A stretch of 64,000 nucleotides of DNA from Bradyrhizobium sp. CCGUVB4N (GTDB taxonomy: Bacteria; Pseudomonadota; Alphaproteobacteria; Rhizobiales; Xanthobacteraceae). Location of the stretch: assembly GCF_024199945.1 (NCBI RefSeq), contig NZ_JANADP010000001.1, forward strand, positions 4,402,001 to 4,466,000. Direction: 5' to 3'. Positions 34,606 through 44,029 of this stretch are shown here, in pieces. Each line of letters opens with the position of its first letter. Position 1 is the stretch's first letter. A model generated the notes under the pieces. The model was not told the DNA's origin. It worked only from the letters and a program-made list of their open reading frames with translations, and ran no database searches. Both the position numbers and the translations under genes were made by a program.

Positions 34606-34926
34606 GATGATCTCCTCAAAACTGCCGGCGCGGGGCTATCGCGTCGATGGAAAGGCCGCCGAAACGATCCGCCTCGGGAGGAGGCTTTGGTTTCGATGGA
34701 CCTGACATTAGGCCAGCGAGGCTGAACCAAACCCTCATGGGGCCTTCAGATTGGGTTCATCTGCGTGAAATCGTTGTAATCCATGTTGGAATTCGGCTCA
34801 GCCTCTCGGCCTGGCCCTGCGGCGAAGCGCCCGTGGGCTGTTCCGGCGGTCGCTTGCCGGATCGCGAAGGCGCCGATATAAGCCCCGCAACTCCAAACCA
34901 CCCTTTTTCTCTTCAAGGACAAGATC
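34606..34926. promoter_or_regulatory. Divergent intergenic region before ndk
   Basis: 321 nt with no convincing gene. It should carry promoters for the leftward Gly/His-rich peptide gene and the rightward ndk gene. An AAGGAC ribosome-binding site precedes the ndk ATG. No operator or promoter hexamer pair could be assigned. Confidence 0.35.
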
Positions 34927-35341
<415 letters not shown>

Positions 35342-35349
<8 letters not shown>

Positions 35350-35361
35350 GCTTTCAGCCGA
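35342..35361 (+). terminator. Hairpin overlapping the ndk stop codon
   Basis: A perfect inverted repeat, TCGGCTGA-GCTT-TCAGCCGA, spans the last codons of ndk. No T-run follows, so it could equally be an mRNA-stabilising or attenuating stem-loop between ndk and the TerC-family gene rather than a true terminator. Confidence 0.35.
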
Positions 35362-35393
35362 TAAGTTAAGTCGACGGGGCGAAAGGACTTATT

Positions 35394-36254
35394 GTGAACT
35401 GGCTCTGGCAGATCTTCGATCCCGCCACGATCGGGGCATTCTTCACCCAGTTCCGCAATGAGATGGCCGAACCGACCTTCTGGATTGCGGTCGGCAAGAT
35501 CATCTGGATCAACATCCTTTTGTCTGGCGACAACGCGCTGGTGATCGCGCTTGCCTGCCGCGGCCTGAAGCCGCGGCACCGGCTCTGGGGCATGGTGCTC
35601 GGTGCGGGTGCTGCGGTGCTGCTGCGGATCATCTTCACCGGCATCGTCGCGAGCCTGATGGAGCTGCCGTACCTCAAGCTGGTCGGCGGCCTCGCATTGA
35701 TCGTGATCGCGGCAAAGCTGCTGGTGCCGGAAAACGAGGACGAGGACGGCGTCGAGTCGGCCTCGCATCTGTGGCAGGCGGTGCAGATCGTCGTCGTCGC
35801 CGACATCGTCATGAGCCTCGACAATGTCATCGCGGTCGCGGCCGCCGCCAATGGCAGCGTGCCGCTTTTGGTGCTCGGCCTTGCCATCAGCGTGCCCCTG
35901 ATCGTTGCGGGCGCGGCGCTGATCATGGCGCTGCTGTCGAAGCTGCCGATCCTGGTCTGGGCCGGTGCGGCGCTGCTCGGCTGGATCGCCGGAGAGGTGA
36001 TCGCCACCGATCCCGGCATCGCGCCGAAGCTGCATTCGCTGTCCGAGGGTCCGTTCGGCGCCGCGCTGGACCAGATGCTCGGCACTCTGCACATCCCGCC
36101 GCAATTCGCCCATGGCGGCGGTGGCGCCGAATATCTCTGCGCTTTGCTCGGCGTTGTCGTCGTGCTGCTGGTCGGCGCGATCTGGCGCCGGCGCCGGCTG
36201 AGCCATGCCGCGCTCGAGGCCTCCGAGCACCACGCCAAGGCGTCGGCGGAGTAG
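35394..36254 (+). CDS. TerC/YjbE-family integral membrane protein
   Basis: 286 residues from a GTG start, with about seven hydrophobic segments. It carries the family signature WINILLSGDNALVIALACR and its repeat partner VVVADIVMSLDNVIAVAAAA, with conserved Asp-Asn pairs inside the membrane. TerC/YjbE/Alx relatives are implicated in metal-ion (notably Mn2+) efflux and in metalation of exported proteins; which applies here is unknown. It ends with a basic cytoplasmic tail and is convergent with ppx, 3 nt apart. Confidence 0.88.
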   Translation: MNWLWQIFDPATIGAFFTQFRNEMAEPTFWIAVGKIIWINILLSGDNALVIALACRGLKPRHRLWGMVLGAGAAVLLRIIFTGIVASLMELPYLKLVGGLALIVIAAKLLVPENEDEDGVESASHLWQAVQIVVVADIVMSLDNVIAVAAAANGSVPLLVLGLAISVPLIVAGAALIMALLSKLPILVWAGAALLGWIAGEVIATDPGIAPKLHSLSEGPFGAALDQMLGTLHIPPQFAHGGGGAEYLCALLGVVVVLLVGAIWRRRRLSHAALEASEHHAKASAE

Positions 36255-36257
36255 TTT

Positions 36258-37760
36258 CTAACGCCGGACGATCGACCCCGAACGTCCGATCAGCCGGGCG
36301 AGCTGCTTGAAGCGGCTGCCGACGCGGTCGGCGACGAGGTCGCCGAGCCTGTGCTCGAACACCAGCATCAGATTGCGCGCTTGGCTGCGGAAATGCGTGG
36401 CGGGCAGGACGCCCGGGCGCGCTGCTGAGATCAGATGCGCGACACGGAACGCTGCCCCAAGGAGGCGGGCGCGTTCGAGCTGCGCCGGGGTCAGCAATTC
36501 CTGCATGGTCAGCGGCGGCTGGTTTTCCTCGCTGAGACCCGCATAGCGATAGAACACCGAGAGGCCGACGAAGGCGCGCTCGCGGTGGTCGATCGCGCCG
36601 AAATTGGCGTTGACCACCAGGCTCAGCGTCTGTTCGCCGCGATGGTCGGGATGGACGCGCCAACCGATGTCGGACAGGAGGCAGGCTGTGTGGCGGAGGC
36701 GGCGGTCTTCCTCGGTCTCGCGCAGCTTCACCACGCGTGCGAGGCGATCGGTCCAGGCAATCAGCTCGCGGGCGTGCTTGGCCGAGCGTGACAAGAGCTG
36801 GTTCAGCTCTTCGGCGGCGCAGATCAGGCCGTCCTTGTTGCGCTCGGAGTCCGGCAGCTTCTCGTGCAGCAGGCCCTCGCGCACGCCGAAGGTCGAGAAC
36901 ACGATGGTCTTCGGCTTCGCGACCCGGATGATATGCTCGAGCACCAGCGCTGCGTAGGTGAGGAGAGGGCGCCGCGCATCCGCGACGACCTCGATGTCGG
37001 CAAGCATGTTGGTGGCTGCAAGCCGCCGGAGGCGACGTGAGAAATCGAGCGCCTCAGCGGCGGGAATCGAATAGCCGTGCATCACCTGGAGCGGATAGCC
37101 GCTCTGGATGATGTGGATGCGCGCGAGCGCACGCCAGGTGCCGCCGACGGCATAGAAGGTGCGGCCACGACCCGCGGCGAGCTGCGGAACTTCGTCGATC
37201 GCCTCGCGCACGATGCGGTCGGCGCGCTTGAGCGATTTGTGGGCGAGGTCCTGCAGCGCGAGGCCGCCGAGCGGCAGTGTCACGCCGCTGCGTACGCTGT
37301 TCCCGCGTACGTCGATCAGTTCGAGCGAGCCGCCGCCGAGATCGCCGACGATGCCGTCGGGACGATGGATGCCCGAGATTACGCCGAGCGCCGACAGTTT
37401 TGCTTCGCGCGGTCCCGACAGGATCTCGATTTTAACGGCGCAGATGCGCTCGGCTTTCGCGATGAAGTCGGGGCCGTTGGAAGCGTCGCGGCAGGCCGCG
37501 GTCGCGATCGCGAACACGCGGCCGACCTGCATCACGCGGCACAACGCCCGAAAACGTTTCAGCGAGGTCAGCGCCTTGTCGACGGCATCCGGCGCGAGCA
37601 GACCCGTGCTCTGCACCTCACGCCCGAGGCCGCACAGCGTCTTCTCGTTGAAGATCGGAATCAGGCTGCGTGTCAGTCCCTCGTAGACGACGAGACGAAC
37701 CGAGTTGGAGCCGATGTCGATGACCGCGACGCTAGCGCCACGCTTGCGCGGCCGTTTCAC
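36258..37760 (-). CDS. ppx: Exopolyphosphatase (Ppx/GppA family)
   Basis: 500 residues. The actin-like ATPase-fold N-terminal half starts with the phosphate-1 motif VAVIDIGSNSVRLVVYEG and has the second motif GIVGDLGGGSLELIDV. A C-terminal HD-like helical domain (about 320-490) follows. It removes terminal phosphates from polyphosphate, although family members may instead hydrolyse pppGpp. It lies 15 nt downstream of ppk on the same strand, the usual pairing of polyphosphate synthesis and breakdown. Confidence 0.94.
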   Translation of the reverse strand: MKRPRKRGASVAVIDIGSNSVRLVVYEGLTRSLIPIFNEKTLCGLGREVQSTGLLAPDAVDKALTSLKRFRALCRVMQVGRVFAIATAACRDASNGPDFIAKAERICAVKIEILSGPREAKLSALGVISGIHRPDGIVGDLGGGSLELIDVRGNSVRSGVTLPLGGLALQDLAHKSLKRADRIVREAIDEVPQLAAGRGRTFYAVGGTWRALARIHIIQSGYPLQVMHGYSIPAAEALDFSRRLRRLAATNMLADIEVVADARRPLLTYAALVLEHIIRVAKPKTIVFSTFGVREGLLHEKLPDSERNKDGLICAAEELNQLLSRSAKHARELIAWTDRLARVVKLRETEEDRRLRHTACLLSDIGWRVHPDHRGEQTLSLVVNANFGAIDHRERAFVGLSVFYRYAGLSEENQPPLTMQELLTPAQLERARLLGAAFRVAHLISAARPGVLPATHFRSQARNLMLVFEHRLGDLVADRVGSRFKQLARLIGRSGSIVRR

Positions 37761-37775
37761 GGCAAAGATCTCCGG

Positions 37776-39992
37776 TCAGGACTGATGGCGTTCGTTTCGG
37801 CGCGTGAGACGGCGCGGCGAGGATTCCTTGAGCGACTTTCCACGGCCAGACAGACTCGGATTTGTCATGAAGTAGTTGTGCACGTTGAAGGGCTCCTCGC
37901 CCTTCGCGGCCTTCATACGCGTTGAGGACCCGTCCGGCAACAATTGCCAGCTCTGCTCATTGTCCTTCAGATTCGCGACCATGATCTGTTCGAGAACCTG
38001 CTGATGCACCGTGGGATTTTGCAGCGGACACAGCACCTCGACGCGGCGGTCGAGGTTGCGCGGCATCATATCGGCCGACGAGATATACACAGCCGCTTTC
38101 GCGCTCGGCAGGCCCTGGCCCATGCCGAAGCAGTAGATTCGACCATGTTCCAGGAACCGTCCGATGATCGACTTGACGCGGATGTTCTCCGAAAGGCCGG
38201 GAATGCCGGGCCGCAGGCAGCAGATCCCGCGCACCACGAGCTCGACCTGCACGCCGGCCTGTGAGGCCTCATAGAGCGCGTCGATGATATCGGGGTCGAC
38301 CAGCGCATTCATCTTCATCCAAACCGCGCCGGGCTTGCCGTGACGCGCGTGCTCGGTCTCGCCCTGGATGTGCTCGATGATGCGTTTGCGCAGCGTCAGC
38401 GGCGACACCGCCATCTTCTCCAGATCGCTCGGTGCAGCATAGCCCGTGATGAAGTTGAACACGCGCGCGGCGTCGCGGCCGATGGTCGGTTCCGACGTGA
38501 AGTAGGAGAGGTCCGTATAAATACGCGCGGTGACCGGGTGATAATTGCCGGTGCCGGTATGGACGTAAGTGGTGAGGCTGCCGCCCTCGCGGCGCACCAC
38601 CATGGAAAGCTTTGCGTGCGTCTTCAATTCAAGGAAGCCGTAGACCACCTGCACGCCGGCGCGTTCGAGGTCGCGCGCCCAGCGGATGTTGGCCTCTTCG
38701 TCGAAGCGCGCCTTCAACTCGATCAGCGCGGTGACGGATTTGCCGGCCTCGGCCGCTTCGGCCAGCGCGCGCACGATCGGCGAGTTGTTGGAGGTGCGGT
38801 AGAGCGTCTGCTTGATCGCGACGACGTCGGGATCGCGCGCGGCCTGTTGCAGGAACTGCACCACCACGTCGAAGGATTCGTAGGGGTGATGGACCACGAG
38901 GTCCTTCTGCCGGATCGCGGCAAAGATGTCGCCGCCATGCTCACGCACGCGCTCGGGATGGCGCGGCACGTAAGGGGTGAATTCGAGGTCGGGCCGGTCG
39001 AGCCTTGTCAGTTGCGAAAGCTCGTTCATGGCGAGCACGCCGTCGACCAGGAACACCTCGTCGTCGGCCGCCGAGAGCGCGTGCTGCACGAAGCTGCGCA
39101 ACTGCTCCGGCATCTTGGCGTCGATCTCGAGCCGGATCACCGATCCGCGGCGGCGGCGCTTCAGCGCGGTCTCGAACAGGCGGACGAGGTCTTCGGCCTC
39201 TTCCTCGATTTCGAGCTCGGAGTCGCGGATGATGCGGAAGGCGCCCTGGCCGTGGAGATTGTAGCCGGGGAACAGGCGATTGATGAAAAGGCCGGTCACC
39301 TGCTCCAGCGAGATCAGGCGTACGACCTTGTTCTCCTTGCCGTCGCCCGGAAGACGGATGAAGCGGTCGATCTTGCCGGGCATGCGGATCAGCGCGTTCA
39401 TCTGCTTGCCGTCGATGGCGCGCGTGAGCTGCAGCGCGATGGTGAAGCCGAGGCTCGGGATGAACGGGAAGGGGTGGGCTGGATCGATCGCCAGCGGCGT
39501 CAGCAGCGGGAACACGTTGTTGAGGAAATAGTCCTCGAGCCAGGTCCGCTCCGCCTTGCTGACGTCCTTGCCATCGACCAGCACGATGCCGACGCCGGCG
39601 AGCGTGCCGCGCAAATCGGCCCAGATCGCCTGCTGGTCGGAGGCGAGCTGCGAGACCGTTCGGTTGATCAGCGCAAGCTGCTCGGACGGCGTCAGGCCGT
39701 CGGGGGCGCGCTCGGCGATGCCCTCACGCACCTGCGCCTTGATGCCGGCGACGCGGACCATGAAGAACTCGTCGAGGTTATTTGCGGAAATCGACAGGAA
39801 TCGTACCCGCTCCAGCACGGGATGGCTGGCGTTGACCGATTCTTCCAGGACGCGGCGGTTGAAATGCAGCCAGGAGAGTTCGCGGTTGATGAATCGCTCA
39901 GGGCTCGAGGCGATCGCCGGCAGGCCCTCGGCTTCCGTGGCTTTCTCTTTTATTTCAACAGTTTGCGCGGAATCCATGAGAAGTCGGTCCAT
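37776..39992 (-). CDS. ppk: Polyphosphate kinase 1
   Basis: A 738-residue PPK1 that reversibly polymerises ATP gamma-phosphates into polyphosphate. The N domain has the signature RFINRELSWLHFNRRVLEE. The catalytic core has RFDEEANIRWARDLERAG and the autophosphorylated-His motif YVHTGTGNYHP, and the C-terminal domain has RFLEHGRIYCFG. Full length. The start could also be the internal Met five codons later. The order pgsA-like, hdaA, ppk, ppx on one strand is shared by many alphaproteobacteria. Confidence 0.97.
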   Translation of the reverse strand: MDRLLMDSAQTVEIKEKATEAEGLPAIASSPERFINRELSWLHFNRRVLEESVNASHPVLERVRFLSISANNLDEFFMVRVAGIKAQVREGIAERAPDGLTPSEQLALINRTVSQLASDQQAIWADLRGTLAGVGIVLVDGKDVSKAERTWLEDYFLNNVFPLLTPLAIDPAHPFPFIPSLGFTIALQLTRAIDGKQMNALIRMPGKIDRFIRLPGDGKENKVVRLISLEQVTGLFINRLFPGYNLHGQGAFRIIRDSELEIEEEAEDLVRLFETALKRRRRGSVIRLEIDAKMPEQLRSFVQHALSAADDEVFLVDGVLAMNELSQLTRLDRPDLEFTPYVPRHPERVREHGGDIFAAIRQKDLVVHHPYESFDVVVQFLQQAARDPDVVAIKQTLYRTSNNSPIVRALAEAAEAGKSVTALIELKARFDEEANIRWARDLERAGVQVVYGFLELKTHAKLSMVVRREGGSLTTYVHTGTGNYHPVTARIYTDLSYFTSEPTIGRDAARVFNFITGYAAPSDLEKMAVSPLTLRKRIIEHIQGETEHARHGKPGAVWMKMNALVDPDIIDALYEASQAGVQVELVVRGICCLRPGIPGLSENIRVKSIIGRFLEHGRIYCFGMGQGLPSAKAAVYISSADMMPRNLDRRVEVLCPLQNPTVHQQVLEQIMVANLKDNEQSWQLLPDGSSTRMKAAKGEEPFNVHNYFMTNPSLSGRGKSLKESSPRRLTRRNERHQS

Positions 39993-40122
39993 CCAGTTCG
40001 CCCCAATTTGCGACTTATGCGCAAAACCGGCCGGAGCATGTGTTAGTGCGATGACGTTTCGATGACATTGATGTTCCGCGGCCGCGCCGCGTCAAGCGGG
40101 CCAAGGGGACAGGGGCCGGCGG

Positions 40123-40800
40123 TCAGGCGTCCCGGAGCAGCTCGGCCGCGAGCGCCCGGGTGACGGGGCGGCCGAGCCGCAGTGCCTCGCCGTCCAGCAA
40201 TTCCACGGCGCGTCGGGCGGCGGCCGACGACCGCTCCAGCCGGGTCGCGAGGTAGCTCACCACGCTTTCGTCGACGGAGAGCTGACGGTCGGCGCAGAAC
40301 TTGACGATCAGGCCGCGGAATAGCTGGTCGTCCGGCAGCGCCAGCGAAATCACCGGAATCGTCCGCAGCCGGGAGCGGAGGTCGCGGAGCTCGACCTCGA
40401 TCGCCGCCGGCGCCTCACGGCCGGTGAAGAGTACATAGGCGCCGTCCTCGCGGGCGAGGTTCATCAGATGGAAGAGGGCGCGCTCGTCGAGATCCCCGGC
40501 CTTGAGATCCTCGACCACCAGCGCGCCGGTCGCGAGCGCGCCGGGGACGCTGGCCGCGGTCAGCGCATTGGCCGTGGTCGAGCGCGCGCCGGCCTCCTCG
40601 GCCCAGATCGCGGCGAGGTGGCTCTTGCCCGAGCCTTCGGGGCCGGCGAGCCACATGATCCGGTTCGGCCATTCCGGCCAGCCGTCGATCAGCGCGAGAC
40701 CGGCGGCATTGGCAGGGCCCTCGAGAAAATTGTCCCGGCTGAGGCTCTCCGCATGCGGAAGCGAAAACGCCAATTGTCGGGGATGAACGCGGCCTGCCAC
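40123..40800 (-). CDS. hdaA: DnaA-related regulatory inactivator HdaA
   Basis: A 225-residue AAA+ protein resembling DnaA domain III without the C-terminal DNA-binding domain. An N-terminal clamp-binding-like segment (RQLAFSLPHAESLSRDNFL) precedes Walker A GPEGSGKSH, sensor-like ELRDLRSRLRT and the helical lid (LATRLERSSAAARRAVELLD). In Caulobacter and relatives, HdaA with the beta clamp stimulates DnaA-ATP hydrolysis to prevent re-initiation. GTG start. It sits between the phosphatidyltransferase and ppk genes. Confidence 0.9.
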   Translation of the reverse strand: MAGRVHPRQLAFSLPHAESLSRDNFLEGPANAAGLALIDGWPEWPNRIMWLAGPEGSGKSHLAAIWAEEAGARSTTANALTAASVPGALATGALVVEDLKAGDLDERALFHLMNLAREDGAYVLFTGREAPAAIEVELRDLRSRLRTIPVISLALPDDQLFRGLIVKFCADRQLSVDESVVSYLATRLERSSAAARRAVELLDGEALRLGRPVTRALAAELLRDA

Positions 40801-40896
40801 GCTTGCTTTGCTCCGTGCCGGCGCGCCGGCTTTGTCTGAAGAGATTCGATCTATTCGATCGGGTTTTGGCCTTTTGCAGGGCGGCCGCGTCCCGGC

Positions 40897-41439
40897 TCAT
40901 TTGGCCTCGATCGTGCTCATGTGCCGCAACCACTCGACGAGATAGAGCGACACGGAGGACAGCGTGAACACCGTAACGAAGCCCATCAGGACTATATCAT
41001 ACGGCGCCGGCCTGAAGCCGAAGGCGAGCGAGGCCAGCACCAGCGCCGCATAGGCCACCTGGGCCGCAGTGTTGAGCTTGGAGACCATCGACGGCTTCAT
41101 CTCGACCGGCTTGTCGAACAGCCAGGACACGATCACGGCCGTGACGATCATGATGTCGCGCGACACCACCAGGATCACGATCCAGCGCGGAATGTCGCCC
41201 CAGATGCCGAGCGCGAGGTAGATCGACACCAGCAGCGCCTTGTCGGCCAGCGGGTCGAGCAGGGCGCCGAGCTCGCTGGTCATGTTGAAGCGCTTGGCCA
41301 GGAAGCCGTCCACGGCATCGCTGATGCCGGCGACCAGGAAGACGGCGAATGCCACCTCCATTTGGCTCGACACGATGGCCCAGACGATGATCGGGACCAG
41401 CATGATGCGGCCCAGGGTAATGATGTTCGGAATACTCAC
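40897..41439 (-). CDS. CDP-alcohol phosphatidyltransferase (PgsA-like)
   Basis: A 180-residue membrane enzyme starting VSIPNIITLGRIMLVPII from a GTG with GGAAG 6 nt upstream; the frame stays open to 41583, but that extension would reach across the purM upstream region. The CDP-OH-phosphatidyltransferase motif is clear in SDAVDGFLAKRFN..GALLDPLAD, with the usual A-R written as A-K. About five transmembrane segments are predicted. The likely reaction is CDP-diacylglycerol plus glycerol-3-phosphate to phosphatidylglycerol-phosphate, but related enzymes use other alcohols, so no symbol is assigned. Confidence 0.88.
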   Translation of the reverse strand: MSIPNIITLGRIMLVPIIVWAIVSSQMEVAFAVFLVAGISDAVDGFLAKRFNMTSELGALLDPLADKALLVSIYLALGIWGDIPRWIVILVVSRDIMIVTAVIVSWLFDKPVEMKPSMVSKLNTAAQVAYAALVLASLAFGFRPAPYDIVLMGFVTVFTLSSVSLYLVEWLRHMSTIEAK

Positions 41440-41595
41440 GCGGCGCTTCCCGGCACCCGGTCTGACCTCGAATCCGGCCTCCAAAGAGGCTGAACCGGTT
41501 GATATCTCTACATAGTATAGGGCGGGGCGCCACGCTTGCCATTGCGCGTCCCCGGAATTCGACGTAACCAGCCGCAAACCCACTGGAAATCGGGC

Positions 41596-42669
41596 ATGAC
41601 CGACCGCAAAAACGGCCTCACATACGCCGATTCAGGCGTCGATATCGATGCGGGCAACCGCCTGGTCGACCTGATCAAGCCGATGGTCCGCGCCACCGCA
41701 CGGCCCGGCGCCGACGCCGAGATCGGCGGATTCGGCGGCCTGTTCGACCTCAAGGCGGCCGGTTTCAAGGATCCCGTCCTGGTCGCGGCCACCGACGGTG
41801 TCGGCACCAAGGTCAAGATCGCGATCGAGACCGGCCTGCATGGCGGGATCGGCATCGACCTCGTCGCCATGAGCGTCAACGACCTCGTGGTGCAGGGCGC
41901 CGAGCCGCTGTTCTTCCTGGACTATTTCGCCTGCGGCAAGCTCGACCCCGAGGCCACCGCCTCGATCGTTGCCGGCGTCGCCGAGGGCTGCCGTGAATCC
42001 GGCTGCGCCCTGATCGGCGGCGAGACCGCCGAAATGCCCGGCCTCTACAAGGACGGCGACTATGACCTCGGCGGCTTTGCCGTCGGCGCTGCCGAGCGGG
42101 GCACGCTGCTGCCGCGCAAGGACATTGCCGCGGGCGACGCCGTGATCGGCCTTGCTTCGTCGGGCGTGCATTCCAACGGCTTCTCGCTGGTGCGCAAGAT
42201 CGTGGAACAGTCCGGCCTCGGCTTCGAGGCGCAGGCGCCGTTCGCGCCGGTCATGACGCTCGGCGGCGCGCTGCTGACGCCGACGCGGCTCTACGTCAAA
42301 TCCTGCCTGCGCGCGATCCGCGAAACCGCTGCGGTGAAGGGCCTCGCCCACATCACCGGTGGCGGCTTCACCGACAACATTCCGCGCGTGCTGCCTGCAC
42401 ATCTTGGCGTCGGCATCGATCTGGCGCGCCTGCCGGTGCTGCCGGTGTTCAAATGGCTGGCGGCGCAAGCCGGCATCGCCGAGCTCGAAATGCTCAGGAC
42501 CTTCAACTGCGGCATCGGCATGATCGCGATCGTCGAGCCCGAGAAGGTCGACGAGGTCGTGCGGGTCTTCACCGACGCCGGCGAGACCGCGGCGCAGCTC
42601 GGCACCGTGATCCCGGCCGAGGGCGAGCACCGCGTCGTCTATAACGGCCATCTCGATCTGGCGCTGTGA
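41596..42669 (+). CDS. purM: Phosphoribosylformylglycinamidine cyclo-ligase
   Basis: A 357-residue PurM (AIR synthetase), fifth step of de novo purine synthesis. Motifs: LTYADSGVDIDAGNRLV at the N-terminus, GGFGGLFDL, ATDGVGTKVKIA, GGETAEMPGLY and the C-terminal FNCGIGM. The start at 41596 gives the standard N-terminus; the upstream open frame is not needed. Its TGA overlaps the purN ATG by one base. It is divergent from the pgsA-like-hdaA-ppk-ppx unit. Confidence 0.97.
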   Translation: MTDRKNGLTYADSGVDIDAGNRLVDLIKPMVRATARPGADAEIGGFGGLFDLKAAGFKDPVLVAATDGVGTKVKIAIETGLHGGIGIDLVAMSVNDLVVQGAEPLFFLDYFACGKLDPEATASIVAGVAEGCRESGCALIGGETAEMPGLYKDGDYDLGGFAVGAAERGTLLPRKDIAAGDAVIGLASSGVHSNGFSLVRKIVEQSGLGFEAQAPFAPVMTLGGALLTPTRLYVKSCLRAIRETAAVKGLAHITGGGFTDNIPRVLPAHLGVGIDLARLPVLPVFKWLAAQAGIAELEMLRTFNCGIGMIAIVEPEKVDEVVRVFTDAGETAAQLGTVIPAEGEHRVVYNGHLDLAL

Positions 42670-43322
42670 TGAAGCGCCGCGTCGCCATCCTGATTTCCGG
42701 CCGCGGTTCCAACATGTCCGCGCTGATCAAGGCAGCTTCTGCTGCGGATTTCCCGGCGGAGATCTCGCTGGTCATCTCGAACAAGGCCGGTGCGCTCGGG
42801 CTCGAACGGGCCAAGGCGGCCGGCGTGAAAACGCTGGTGATCGAGAGCAAGCCGTTCGGCAAGGACCGCGCCGGCTTCGAGGCGGTGCTGCAGGCCGCCC
42901 TCGACCAGCACGGCATCGAGCTGATTTGCCTCGGCGGCTTCATGCGCCTGTTCACCGCCGACTTCGCCAGGGCCTGGTACGGACGGATGCTCAACATCCA
43001 TCCCTCGCTGTTGCCGTCCTTCCCCGGCCTCGACCCGCATGGCCAGGCCTTGCGCGCCGGCGTCAAACTGTCTGGGGCGACGGTGCATTTCGTCATCCCC
43101 GAGACCGATGCGGGGCCGATCGTGATGCAGGGCGCGGTGCCCGTGAGCGATCACGATACGGCGGAGACGCTGTCGGAGCGCATCCTCGAAATCGAGCATC
43201 GCATCTATCCGGCTGCGCTGAGCCTGCTCGCGACCGGCAAGGTCAAGATCGAGGGCGATGTCTGCAAGACCGCAGGCAGTTCGGCGTCGGAGAATTTTCT
43301 GGTTGCGCCGGTGGCGCACTGA
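42669..43322 (+). CDS. purN: Phosphoribosylglycinamide formyltransferase
   Basis: A 217-residue PurN that transfers the formyl group from 10-formyl-THF to GAR in purine synthesis. Visible are the phosphate-binding loop SGRGSNM (10-16), the catalytic Asn109 and His111 in LNIHPSLLPSFPG, and Asp147 in ETDAGPI. The ATG overlaps the purM stop (TGATG); a GTG one codon earlier is the alternative. purM-purN is a conserved pair. Confidence 0.96.
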   Translation: MKRRVAILISGRGSNMSALIKAASAADFPAEISLVISNKAGALGLERAKAAGVKTLVIESKPFGKDRAGFEAVLQAALDQHGIELICLGGFMRLFTADFARAWYGRMLNIHPSLLPSFPGLDPHGQALRAGVKLSGATVHFVIPETDAGPIVMQGAVPVSDHDTAETLSERILEIEHRIYPAALSLLATGKVKIEGDVCKTAGSSASENFLVAPVAH

Positions 43323-43357
43323 ATCGCGGTCGCGTTTTCGACGTCCCCAAACAAAAT

Positions 43358-43376
43358 CCCCCGGCAGAGCCGGGGG
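43358..43376 (-). terminator. Rho-independent terminator between purN and the cold-shock gene
   Basis: CCCCCGGC-AGA-GCCGGGGG forms a perfect 8-bp stem with a 3-nt loop. Read leftward, from the cold-shock gene, the hairpin is followed by ATTTTGTTTG, a good T-rich tail, so it should terminate that transcript. It may also limit readthrough from purN. Confidence 0.8.
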
Positions 43377-43413
43377 CATCGTCATGATCTCTCGCGCATC
43401 GCTTTGAGAGAAA

Positions 43414-43620
43414 TCAGGAGACCTTGAGGTTCTCCGCGGACGACTTGCCGCGGTTCTCCACGAGGTCGTATTCAACCACCTGGTTCTCATTCAGGGTCGA
43501 GAGTCCGGCGCGCTCGACGGCCGAGATGTGGACAAACACGTCCTTATCGCTGCCGTTCGGCTTGATGAACCCATAACCCTTGGTCGGGTTGAACCATTTG
43601 ACGGTGCCCTTTTGTGGCAT
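43414..43620 (-). CDS. Cold-shock domain protein (CspA family)
   Basis: A 68-residue single cold-shock domain. RNP1 is KGYGFI within MPQKGTVKWFNPTKGYGFIK, and RNP2 is DVFVHI. It binds single-stranded RNA/DNA and acts as an RNA chaperone. The length is standard and the chain is complete. It is monocistronic: a strong terminator lies 38 nt downstream, and a long upstream gap could house the 5' leader typical of csp mRNAs. Bradyrhizobium has several paralogues, so no specific symbol is given. Confidence 0.95.
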   Translation of the reverse strand: MPQKGTVKWFNPTKGYGFIKPNGSDKDVFVHISAVERAGLSTLNENQVVEYDLVENRGKSSAENLKVS

Positions 43621-44029
43621 CGTTAGTCTCCTCCGCTAGATACTAAAAAGACGCGGCCGCTTTTCGCGTGCCACGTCACAAACGGGCTTCCGGAAGTCTG
43701 TTCGAGTCTCATTGTCGCGAAACGCACAGCCGAGCGGCCAATTCCGATTGTGTGCAGTATTCCAACACGAAAATCGCGCGCTAGCAAGCCGCGCGCGAAT
43801 TTCAAGACCATACCGGAGATGTCCCGCTGCAATTTGCGACCTGTGGCGCCGGAACCACAATCGTGGGCAATCGCCCCTGCGATAGCGTGCCAACCGGTTG
43901 ACCCCTCGTGGCAGTTCGGCACAAATCGCCGCACCCGCTCACGGTTCGTGTTGTATTTTTGCGGGCCGCCATCTTGCTTTGGGATTCTTCGTCATGCGCT
44001 GCGCCTCGCAGCTTACCGGGACACGGCAG
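43621..44029. promoter_or_regulatory. Divergent intergenic region, cold-shock gene / outer-membrane barrel gene
   Basis: About 409 nt without a convincing gene; short open frames here lack ribosome-binding sites and family character. It probably contains the long 5' leader and promoter of the leftward csp gene and the promoter of the rightward barrel-protein gene. Nothing more specific could be recognised. Confidence 0.35.

Noticed and set aside
38340..40046. Plus-strand open frame of about 568 residues opposite ppk
   Set aside because: Shadow of ppk; composition is Arg/Gly/Val-rich without any domain.
43623..43934. 103-codon minus-strand frame upstream of the cold-shock gene
   Set aside because: No ribosome-binding site or domain; it lies where the csp 5' leader and promoter are expected.
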